Virus record (IMG/VR): IMGVR_UViG_3300009159_000203
Span: 1-31,703 of that record
Source: a virus
Length of the DNA stretch: 31,703 nucleotides
Strand: one strand, 5' to 3'
A program made the translations under genes and the position numbers. Shown here in pieces: positions 14,319 to 20,888 of this stretch (position 1 is its first letter; each line of letters starts with the position of its first letter). The notes below the pieces were generated by a model. That model saw only the letters and a program-made list of their open reading frames with translations. It made no database searches and was not told the origin of the DNA.

Positions 14319-15413
14319 ATGTTGGACGCATTCAAACAATTAGTCGAAAGTGGTGTTATGTCAGAGCAAATTCGCGCTGAAGTAGAAACCGCATTCGCAA
14401 CTAAGATTCAAGAGAATCGCGACCAAGTCACCGCAGAACTTCGCGAAGAATTTGCAACAAGATACGAACACGATAAAGGTGTTATGATTGAAGCAATCGA
14501 CAAGATGTTAGGCGAAAGATTGGCCGCAGAAATGGCCGAACTAGCTGAAGATAAAAAAGCACTTGCTGAAACTCGTGCCAAGTATGTCGAGAAGATGACA
14601 TCAGACGTAAGTATGATGGAATCTTTTATTAGTAAGCAGTTGGCCAAAGAGATGGTAGAATTCCAGAACGATCGTAAGACTGTTTCTGAGAATTTCCAAA
14701 AGTTAGAACAGTTCGTCGTTGGCGCACTGGCTAAAGAAATTGCAGAGTTCGCTGAAGACAAACGCGATCTAGCTGAAACGAAAGTTAAGTTAGTAGCGGG
14801 CGCCAAGGTAAAATTTGCAGAAGTAAAAGCACAATTCATTAATCGTGCTTCTAAAGCTGTACAAGAAACAGTGGACAAGACATTACGTGGTGAGATTAGT
14901 CAGCTACGTGAAGATATCGAATCTGCTAGAACTAACAGTTTTGGTCGCAGAATTTTTGAAGCGTTTGCACAAGAGTTTCAACACTCACATCTTAACGAAA
15001 AATCCTCAACTGCAAAGTTGTTAAAGATTGTAGATAAGAAAGAGCAAGAAATTGCTGAAGCTCAAGCTGCCTTAACAAAAGTACAATCAGTTATGGAATC
15101 TAAAGAACGCCAAATCCGCGTTCAGAAGGACCTAATGGAACGTGCTCAAGTAATGGGCGAACTGTTAGCACCTTTAAGTGCTGATAAGAAAGGCATCATG
15201 TCTGAACTATTAGAGTCTGTAAAGACCGAACGTTTAGCATTTGCTTTTGACAAATACCTACCCGCAGTCATGGAAGGCGAAACAAGAAAAACTAAGCAAG
15301 TAATAGCTGAATCAGCTAAACCTGCTGAAGTAACCGGTGATCGTGAAGTAAGAAAGTCTGAGGTAGGCTTAGACAATATTGTAGATATCCGCAAACTAGC
15401 GGGTCTAAAATAA
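14319..15413 (+). CDS. 22: prohead core scaffold protein gp22
   Basis: A 364-residue, almost entirely alpha-helical, charged protein. It opens MLDAFKQLVESGVMSEQIR and contains repeated A-E-x-x-E-D-K-x-x-L-A-E-T phrases (L-A-E-D-K-K-A-L-A-E-T near residue 75, F-A-E-D-K-R-D-L-A-E-T near 148). This is the composition of the T4 gp22 scaffold, which fills the prohead and is degraded by gp21. The C-terminal region includes I-M-S-E-L-L-E-S-V-K and ends I-R-K-L-A-G-L-K. It is longer than T4 gp22 (269 aa) because of the internal repeats. AAGGAG precedes the start; it lies 11 bases after gp21 and 16 before gp23, one transcription unit. Confidence 0.9.
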   Translation: MLDAFKQLVESGVMSEQIRAEVETAFATKIQENRDQVTAELREEFATRYEHDKGVMIEAIDKMLGERLAAEMAELAEDKKALAETRAKYVEKMTSDVSMMESFISKQLAKEMVEFQNDRKTVSENFQKLEQFVVGALAKEIAEFAEDKRDLAETKVKLVAGAKVKFAEVKAQFINRASKAVQETVDKTLRGEISQLREDIESARTNSFGRRIFEAFAQEFQHSHLNEKSSTAKLLKIVDKKEQEIAEAQAALTKVQSVMESKERQIRVQKDLMERAQVMGELLAPLSADKKGIMSELLESVKTERLAFAFDKYLPAVMEGETRKTKQVIAESAKPAEVTGDREVRKSEVGLDNIVDIRKLAGLK

Positions 15414-15429
15414 TTTCAAGGAGACATAA

Positions 15430-16605
15430 ATGTCACAACTATTAAATGAAAGATGGTCAGAGACCAAAGAAGCTCTACTTGAAGGCCTATCAGGTACCCG
15501 TAAAGCTTCTATGAGCGTTTGTTTAGAAAACACACGCCGCCACTTGGCAGAATCTGCTTCCGCAGGCGCTACTAGTGCTGGTAATATCGCGACTTTAAAC
15601 CGCGTTATTCTTCCAGTTATTCGTCGTGTAATGCCAACTGTTATTGCTAACGAAATCGTTGGCGTACAACCTATGACTGGCCCAGTTGCCCAGATCCACA
15701 CTCTACGTGTTCGTTATGCAGATGACGGTACAAACGTAGTAGCTGGTGAAGAAGCACTAAGCCCATTCAAGATTGCCGCTGGTTACTCAGGTAACGATAG
15801 CGACAGCGCACCAAAAGCAACTTCAACTGCACAGTTAGAAGGCGCTCCAGGTCGTCGTATGTCCATTCAAATCTTGAAGGCACCAGTAGAAGCCAAGTCA
15901 CGCAAGCTATCAGCTCGTTGGACTTTTGAAGCCGCTCAAGATGCACAAGCCCAACAAGGTATTGACATCGAAGCTGAAATCATGGCTGCTTTGGCACAAG
16001 AAATTACAACTGAAATCGATCAAGAGATCCTAGCATCTCTACGTGCATTGGCTACAGTTGAAGAAACATATGACCAGTCACTAGTTTCTGGTACAGCTAC
16101 ATTCGTGGGTGATGAACACGCGGCTTTAGCTATTCAGATCAACCGTGTTGCTAACAAGATTGCTCAACGCACTCGTCGTGGCGCAGGTAACTGGGCTGTT
16201 GTTTCTAACCAAGCATTGACAATTCTACAATCTGCTACTACAAGCGCATTTGCTCGTACAACAGAAGGTACATTCGAAGCTCCTACAAACACCAAGTTTG
16301 TTGGTACATTGAATGGCGCTATGCGTGTTTACGTTGACGCTTATCGTCCAGATAGCGATGATGACAATCAAGTATTGATTGGTTACAAAGGCTCTTCAGA
16401 AGCTGATGCGGCTGCATTCTACTGCCCATACATTCCGTTGATGTCTTCTGGTGTTGTTCTTGACCCAACAACATTCGAACCAGTAGTTGGCTTCTTAACA
16501 CGTTATGGTTATGTCGAGCTAACAAATACTGCATCTTCACTAGGTAATGCGGCTGACTACTTAGGCAAAGTATCTATTACTTCTGCTAACGTATCATTCA
16601 AGTAA
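15430..16605 (+). CDS. 23: major capsid protein gp23
   Basis: A 391-residue HK97-fold capsid protein of the T4 gp23 family. It has a helical propeptide, then L-A-E at residues 39-41, the expected gp21 cut, leaving a mature chain of about 350 residues. The mature part opens with ATLNRVILPVIRRVMP and continues V-G-V-Q-P-M-T-G-P-V near residue 78, where T4 capsid proteins carry the same phrase. A-R-W-T-F-E-A-A-Q-D lies near 158 and V-V-S-N-Q-A near 257, and it ends near G-F-L-T-R-Y-G. T4 gp23 has 521 residues and cyanophage forms about 470, so this is a short version. It probably lacks most of the insertion domain. Strong AAGGAG at 15418-15423; a terminator follows at 16634. Confidence 0.94.
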   Translation: MSQLLNERWSETKEALLEGLSGTRKASMSVCLENTRRHLAESASAGATSAGNIATLNRVILPVIRRVMPTVIANEIVGVQPMTGPVAQIHTLRVRYADDGTNVVAGEEALSPFKIAAGYSGNDSDSAPKATSTAQLEGAPGRRMSIQILKAPVEAKSRKLSARWTFEAAQDAQAQQGIDIEAEIMAALAQEITTEIDQEILASLRALATVEETYDQSLVSGTATFVGDEHAALAIQINRVANKIAQRTRRGAGNWAVVSNQALTILQSATTSAFARTTEGTFEAPTNTKFVGTLNGAMRVYVDAYRPDSDDDNQVLIGYKGSSEADAAAFYCPYIPLMSSGVVLDPTTFEPVVGFLTRYGYVELTNTASSLGNAADYLGKVSITSANVSFK

Positions 16606-16633
16606 TCCAAGAAAGATTCGGAAACAAAACAAG

Positions 16634-16655
16634 AGCCCACGCAAGTGGGCTTTTT
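16634..16655 (+). terminator. strong intrinsic terminator after gp23
   Basis: AGCCCAC (16634-16640), GCAA tetraloop, GTGGGCT (16645-16651) and five T to 16655. Flanking A-rich and T-rich sequence can lengthen the stem. It closes the head gene unit. Confidence 0.92.
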
Positions 16656-16675
16656 GTTGACTATTGTATCAGTAC

Positions 16676-16773
16676 ACTAAATATAAAGGTACGACTTGCA
16701 TGGTGCAAGTTTTATGCGGAAATCTAACCGCGTACGGCCTAGAACGCCGTGATATTCTTTAAGGAGAAATAAA
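16676..16773 (+). promoter_or_regulatory. possible late promoter and hairpin-rich leader
   Basis: ACTAAATA at 16676-16683 matches the late box at six of eight bases. The leader that follows holds three perfect hairpins: ACTTGCA 16694-16700 with TGCAAGT 16704-16710; GCGG 16716-16719 with CCGC 16728-16731; ACGGC 16734-16738 with GCCGT 16746-16750. AAGGAG (16761-16766) lies clear of them before the ATG at 16774. Confidence 0.42.
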
Positions 16774-17724
16774 ATGGGACGTCCGATTAAATCGAAATTT
16801 TTTGGTAATAGAAATTATCCATACGACAACGCAAACACTGGCGGAACAACCGGTGTTGGTGGTGAAGGTGTAGCAAGTGTTACCTTTTCAAATAGTGGTA
16901 CACTATACTCACAAGGTACAACAGTAACTTTTGGTGCTCCAAACGTGTCCGGTGGTGTCCGTGCAACGGGTACTCCAGTAATTGATGCCGCAGGTTTGCT
17001 ACGTAGTGTTACAATTACTACAACAGGTACTGGTTATACTAGTGCTCCAACACTAACTGTAACTACAGCTAGTTCAGTAGTAAAAGCAAGTACAGGAACT
17101 ATTGCACAGAGCGTAATTTATCCAGCAACTACAACAGGTATTTCTGTTGGTATGAAAGTTATTGGTACAGGTATCAATGCTGGTGCAACTTATGTTTTAA
17201 GTGTTGTAGGATCTGCTGTTAATTTATCAGCGGCAAACGCTGGCGCAGTTACTACAGCTTCATCTATCACTTTTGTTGATGCAGGTTCAAGTCAAGCTAA
17301 CTCAGTTACATTGTTTGCTAACACAACAACACAAGACTCTCTTGCAATTACATCTTATCTAACAACTGGTAGTTCAGCTGTTAGCGGCGGTGATATTATC
17401 AAACAAGAAAGCTCACGTCGTTACCTAGTGCGTAACAGCCAAGGTATTGGTCAAGTTAAATTGAGTGCTGGTGATGGCCCGACTCATACATTGACAGCAG
17501 GCAACATGCACATAGTTGCCACTGACGGTGGTGGCGCAACATACTATGTTATGAAACTAACAGCCCACAAAGCAACTGTTGTAAATAGAACTTCAACATC
17601 TACAGCATTAATTACTACAGGTACTTTTGTTATCGGCGGTGTTTCATACACCGGCGGTGACTGCGGCTGGACATTAGGTGCGGCTACCGGTACTAACCAA
17701 GTGTCTCTTGGTAAGAACGCTTAA
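16774..17724 (+). CDS. virion surface/decoration-type structural protein, putative
   Basis: A 316-residue G/T/S/V/A-rich beta protein opening MGRPIKSKFFGNRNY. Similar openings (MGRPxNKKYFGNRN) are known to me from structural proteins of T4-like cyanophages. The body has repeated short beta phrases, such as GVASVTFSNSGTLYSQGTTV and TTTGTGYTSAPTLTVTT, which look like tandem small beta domains. The second half has E-S-S-R-R-Y-L-V-R-N and a C-terminal part with Y-Y-V-M-K-L-T-A-H-K-A. No transmembrane or enzymatic motif is visible. Its place directly after gp23, in its own unit with a strong AAGGAG, suggests an abundant head or tail surface component. The exact location on the virion is not shown. 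Confidence 0.7.
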   Translation: MGRPIKSKFFGNRNYPYDNANTGGTTGVGGEGVASVTFSNSGTLYSQGTTVTFGAPNVSGGVRATGTPVIDAAGLLRSVTITTTGTGYTSAPTLTVTTASSVVKASTGTIAQSVIYPATTTGISVGMKVIGTGINAGATYVLSVVGSAVNLSAANAGAVTTASSITFVDAGSSQANSVTLFANTTTQDSLAITSYLTTGSSAVSGGDIIKQESSRRYLVRNSQGIGQVKLSAGDGPTHTLTAGNMHIVATDGGGATYYVMKLTAHKATVVNRTSTSTALITTGTFVIGGVSYTGGDCGWTLGAATGTNQVSLGKNA

Positions 17725-17736
17725 TAGTTAAATTGT

Positions 17737-17766
17737 GAGGGGAGCGGAAACGTTCTCCTCCTTTTT
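17737..17766 (+). terminator. intrinsic terminator abutting the next start codon
   Basis: A 10-bp stem (17737-17746 with 17751-17760, two G-T wobbles) capped by a GAAA tetraloop and followed by C and five T. The T run ends at 17766 and the next ATG is at 17767. Confidence 0.82.
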
Positions 17767-18036
17767 ATGTTAGAAATTAAAAATAGTTTAGATTGGCCAA
17801 AAGTAGAAACTGAGATCCGTAAACTTAAAAATACGGTACCAATGTTTGAAGCTGACATTAAACGAGTTAGCAATTACATAGGCGGATTGGTAACTGAATT
17901 AAGTCAATTAGAAGTAAAAGCTAGAAGTACTCGATCGCGTTCTGTTACAGAAGATTGCAGTAAAAAAGTTTCAAAAATAAATGAAGAATTAAAACAAATA
18001 CAGAAATACCATCTAATGGCTGTATTGAGTAGATAA
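17767..18036 (+). CDS. small coiled-coil protein of unknown function
   Basis: An 89-residue helical protein, MLEIKNSLDWPKVETEIRKL onward, with K/E-rich heptad-like spacing at residues 10-60 and 65-85, and an R-S-T-R-S-R-S-V patch near residue 56. No family recognised. The ATG follows the T run of a terminator directly. Instead of a ribosome site it is preceded by the pyrimidine-rich TCTCCTCC. No other start codon exists in frame upstream as far as the preceding TAG, and the next ATG is codon 26. The stop overlaps the next start as TAATG, which supports a real gene coupled to the structural gene behind it. A chaperone or small virion protein is possible but not shown. Confidence 0.6.
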   Translation: MLEIKNSLDWPKVETEIRKLKNTVPMFEADIKRVSNYIGGLVTELSQLEVKARSTRSRSVTEDCSKKVSKINEELKQIQKYHLMAVLSR

Positions 18037-18566
18037 TGGCAAATAGATATTCACCCTCCGAAGTTTTAGGTCTCCAATTTGGCGAAAACGAAATTGGTTG
18101 GAGAGGTGTCTCTAGCGTAGAGCTAGGTGATATTATGGGACGCCGCTGGTCTACAGAAGGACTCTTGTTTCATAGATCAAACCCTGCTTGCGGTGATTTA
18201 GTAAACAAAACACAAGCATTGTTGTTTAAGTTTAATATAACAAATGCTCCTGATATTATATCAGGTTTAGAATTACGTGTAGTTGCTCAAAGGAACGGCC
18301 GTGCAACTGACGAACAAATACAATTAAGTTATCAAAATCAAGCAATCGGTGCTAATAATTTTAATTACATAACCGACGAAGAAGGTCGTATATCCTTGCA
18401 TAACGATACAACATACGGTGGCCCTACAGATACTTGGGGTACAACATTAACTCCGCAAATAGTACAAGATCCAAGTTTTGGAGTACTTTTAAAGTTTCAA
18501 GGGCACCCTTATTACCCGCACAGTTCTAATATGTACTTAGATCGTGTATCGCTAACAGTCTTTTAA
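18036..18566 (+). CDS. virion structural protein, beta-sandwich type, putative
   Basis: A 176-residue protein opening MANRYSPSEVLGLQFGENEI, with an aromatic and glycine-rich beta composition and an end containing D-P-S-F-G-V-L-L-K-F-Q-G-H-P, Y-P-H-S-S-N-M and L-D-R-V-S-L-T-V-F. The C-terminal phrase recalls small structural proteins next to fibre genes in T4-like cyanophages, from memory. It has no enzymatic motif. It overlaps the previous stop as TAATG and sits among fibre-like genes. Probably a tail or fibre accessory or decoration protein. Confidence 0.62.
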   Translation: MANRYSPSEVLGLQFGENEIGWRGVSSVELGDIMGRRWSTEGLLFHRSNPACGDLVNKTQALLFKFNITNAPDIISGLELRVVAQRNGRATDEQIQLSYQNQAIGANNFNYITDEEGRISLHNDTTYGGPTDTWGTTLTPQIVQDPSFGVLLKFQGHPYYPHSSNMYLDRVSLTVF

Positions 18567-18567
18567 G

Positions 18568-18575
18568 AATAAATA
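18568..18575 (+). promoter_or_regulatory. possible late promoter AATAAATA
   Basis: One mismatch from TATAAATA, 18 bases before the ATG at 18594. Only a very short leader would remain, just enough for the AAAGGAA ribosome site. Weak call. Confidence 0.35.
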
Positions 18576-18593
18576 GATAACAAAGGAACGAAC

Positions 18594-19706
18594 ATGACAG
18601 TTGATGTTTTAAGATTACCCGGCGATTATAAAATCATAACTCAAACCACATCGAGCGGTGGTAGCACGGGCGGAAACATCACATTAGATGTAGGTTCTAG
18701 AAGCGGCGGCTCTGTAGGTACTGTTTATGTTAACGGTAACCTTGTAGTCTACGGCACACAAACAAACTTAGTAACAACTGATTCAAACGTTACTGATCGT
18801 ACAATTACTTTAAACTCTGGTGAAACAAGCAATGCACTAAACGGTGGCATTACTGGTAGCTCGGGTAATCAAACTAGCGGTTTAAAAATCTCTAGAGGTA
18901 AATTAGGTCAAGACTTAGATCAATTCGCGGCATTTTTTGAATGGAATGATGCAGGCAGATGGCAAGGTACTGGTGCTATTTCAAATGTGCCAGGCATTTG
19001 GGAATTCCGTGTTGGTCGTGTTAATCCAAGATACAGCGGTATTAAAATTAACGCTATTCGTATTGATGAAAATTCTGCTTCTACAAATGGTTCTGGGGTA
19101 GGACAAGGCGCACGATTAAGCGTATTTGGTAGCGATAACCCAACAGCGGTTATTTCAGTATCTGGAACAAACAACTACGAAAGTCGCGTTACAGACGATG
19201 ACGATATCCCAAATAAAAAATATGTTGATAATTTGTTATTATCAGCTAGCTACGTTACTGACAAAATTGTTGTTGGGAACAGTTATGTTACATTAAAAGA
19301 TGAATACAATGATGGAGTTGTTAGCGAAGTAGTTGCAGTACTAAACGGCGACCCTGGGGAAAGATTGAATATTACTACAGGTACTGTAGTAATGCGATTA
19401 ACACCAGACACCGCACAATTTCAAGGTGTCCAGTTTTCAGACAATCAAATTAACTCAGTTGGACCGGATCAAGATTTATATCTAACAGCTAACGGAGTTG
19501 GTCAAATTAAATTACAACGTCCCCTAGTACTTTCAAATGTTGGAACACCTACACCCGGCATCGGTGAAACAGGCTTATATATTGGAGCTCCAGCTGGGGG
19601 TGGGACTGGAGTTTATTACAAATCAAAAGATGTACTTGGGCAAGTAACAGGCGATGAATTTATGAGTCGCAAACGAGCTCTCGTTTACAGTATTATATTC
19701 GGATAA
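18594..19706 (+). CDS. tail fibre-like structural protein
   Basis: A 370-residue beta-rich protein with fibre-type phrases: V-Y-V-N-G-N-L-V-V-Y-G-T-Q-T-N near residue 45, D-R-T-I-T-L-N-S-G-E near 68, and I-P-N-K-K-Y-V-D-N near 205. The last is the typical stem/neck phrase of phage fibre proteins (x-x-K-x-Y-V-D). Near 295 it has L-Y-L-T-A-N-G-V-G-Q-I-K-L. The end has G-L-Y-I-G, Y-K-S-K-D and a C-terminal S-R-K-R-A-L-V-Y-S-I-I-F-G, which I associate with T4-like cyanophage virion proteins. AAAGGAA precedes the start. It is followed after 9 bases by a small structural gene and is probably part of one fibre or baseplate-periphery unit. Confidence 0.7.
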   Translation: MTVDVLRLPGDYKIITQTTSSGGSTGGNITLDVGSRSGGSVGTVYVNGNLVVYGTQTNLVTTDSNVTDRTITLNSGETSNALNGGITGSSGNQTSGLKISRGKLGQDLDQFAAFFEWNDAGRWQGTGAISNVPGIWEFRVGRVNPRYSGIKINAIRIDENSASTNGSGVGQGARLSVFGSDNPTAVISVSGTNNYESRVTDDDDIPNKKYVDNLLLSASYVTDKIVVGNSYVTLKDEYNDGVVSEVVAVLNGDPGERLNITTGTVVMRLTPDTAQFQGVQFSDNQINSVGPDQDLYLTANGVGQIKLQRPLVLSNVGTPTPGIGETGLYIGAPAGGGTGVYYKSKDVLGQVTGDEFMSRKRALVYSIIFG

Positions 19707-19715
19707 GGATTTTTT

Positions 19716-20027
19716 ATGGCAATAGTTAACACACAAGTACAAGCAATACCGACACAGGTATTCTTGGCAGCTGGACAACAAGCAGTTACTACCATTGTTG
19801 CGTGTAATGCATCTACAGTAACATGTACATTAAGCATGTTTGCAGTACCGTACGGTGGAAACCCAGGGCCGAGTACACAAATAATAAGCAATATTGTATT
19901 GCCAGGCGGCGAAACATTTGCGTTTGATAAAGAACGTTTTGTATTAGAAGATAATGATGCGTTTTATGCACAAGCAAGCGGATCCAATTTAATTACAATA
20001 ACAATTAGCTCAGTGGCAACAACATAA
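19716..20027 (+). CDS. small beta-rich virion protein, putative
   Basis: A 103-residue protein with a compact beta pattern: T-Q-V-F-L-A-A-G-Q-Q-A near residue 14, I-V-A-C-N-A-S, L-S-M-F-A-V-P-Y-G-G, then D-K-E-R-F-V-L-E-D-N-D-A-F-Y-A-Q-A-S and a threonine-rich last strand. The layout (N-A-S near residue 30, F-A-V-P-x-G-G, then a V-L-E-D-N-D-A-F-Y-A strand) resembles small proteins found beside fibre genes in T4-like cyanophages. It has a good ribosome site (AAGGA) 10 bases before the ATG. The stop overlaps the next start (TAATG), so it is coupled to the following fibre-type protein. Function is inferred from company only. Confidence 0.6.
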   Translation: MAIVNTQVQAIPTQVFLAAGQQAVTTIVACNASTVTCTLSMFAVPYGGNPGPSTQIISNIVLPGGETFAFDKERFVLEDNDAFYAQASGSNLITITISSVATT

Positions 20028-20764
20028 TGAAGTTTTATAAAAGAGAAAATATTAGTCCAATAAACCCAATGGACAATAAGTTGGCTGTAGAAGCCGATGG
20101 CCGTATTGTCACTGATACTTCTGCAAGTTTACAGTTGCCTGTCGGTAATAACGAACAACGACCAACAGTTTTAAGAAACGGGGAAATTCGCTATAACACC
20201 GAAACAGGTACTGGTGAAATTGAAGCATTCATTAATGGTACTTGGCAACGCATTAAAACAAACCGCCAACAAAGTATTTCACAACAGACGTTCACAAACG
20301 GCAATTACGCAAACACTATCTTTGGTCCTCTAACTTGGGATGTCGATCCTACTAAACCGCAAAATGTAATGGTCTATGTAGACAACGTTTATCAAATACC
20401 AACAACAAACTATACATTAGTAAGAAGTACAAACGGTCAGCCGTTAACTAGTTCGACATTAGTTTCTTCGTCTGTATCATTTGGTGCTACTCTTATTCCT
20501 TTAGATTCAGTTATTGACTTTAATCCAGGACAAAGAATTGACGGTACAAATTTATCAGCTAACACTATTGTTTCTGTAGATAGTACAAACAGTACAATTA
20601 CTATTACTCCGGGAGCATTGGGTAATATAAGTCCGGGCGGGCTAGCTATTACTTTCTTTAGTACAGGAACATTTGTGGTATTCAACCCCGACTCTGTTCC
20701 AGTTCCTACAAAACCAATTACAACATTACTTGGCTTTGACGGGTATACTCCTCCATTCCCTTAA
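20027..20764 (+). CDS. fibre-type structural protein with N-terminal virion-attachment motif
   Basis: A 245-residue protein. The first 90 residues contain L-Q-L-P-V-G-N-N-E-Q-R-P and G-E-I-R-Y-N-T-E-T-G-T-G-E-I-E-A-F, then G-T-W-Q-R-I. This is the common phage fibre phrase in which L-P-x-G-x-x-x-Q-R-P and I-R-Y-N-T-x-x-x-x-x-E-x-F-x-x-x-x-W lead into a stem. Further on, P-Q-N-V-M-V-Y-V-D-N-V-Y-Q-I-P near residue 108 and a T/S-rich beta domain follow. It ends in proline-rich PPFP. It overlaps the previous gene by one base. It is probably a short fibre or collar-type component that joins a larger fibre, perhaps the giant protein encoded next, to the virion. Confidence 0.66.
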   Translation: MKFYKRENISPINPMDNKLAVEADGRIVTDTSASLQLPVGNNEQRPTVLRNGEIRYNTETGTGEIEAFINGTWQRIKTNRQQSISQQTFTNGNYANTIFGPLTWDVDPTKPQNVMVYVDNVYQIPTTNYTLVRSTNGQPLTSSTLVSSSVSFGATLIPLDSVIDFNPGQRIDGTNLSANTIVSVDSTNSTITITPGALGNISPGGLAITFFSTGTFVVFNPDSVPVPTKPITTLLGFDGYTPPFP

Positions 20765-20790
20765 CTAAGTATTGGGTTTTTACCAATCGG

Positions 20791-20798
20791 TATAAATA
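20791..20798 (+). promoter_or_regulatory. T4-type late promoter TATAAATA for the giant gene
   Basis: An exact late-promoter box, 98 bases ahead of the giant reading frame. It gives that gene its own late promoter and a leader of roughly 85 bases. Confidence 0.8.
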
Positions 20799-20888
20799 GT
20801 ACTGATGCCGGTGTTCGGCAGAAAATACTGTGGTAAACCCGCAATGTAAGGTGGTTATCCGTGTAACACGGTGTCTTGAGGAGCTAGT
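20799..20888 (+). promoter_or_regulatory. hairpin-rich leader of the giant gene
   Basis: Two perfect hairpins, TGCCG 20806-20810 with CGGCA 20816-20820 and CCGTG 20859-20863 with CACGG 20867-20871, followed by a clear GAGGAG at 20878-20883 and the ATG at 20889. AGTA and TACT around the first hairpin can extend it across internal loops. Confidence 0.45.

Noticed and set aside
14408-14878. A 156-residue minus-strand frame opposite gp22
   Set aside because: It is the antisense shadow of an A/E/K-rich helical gene, as are similar frames opposite the tape measure and portal genes.
20771-20787. Hairpin ATTGG...CCAAT as a terminator before the giant gene
   Set aside because: The stem is only 5 bp, A/T-rich and not followed by a T run.
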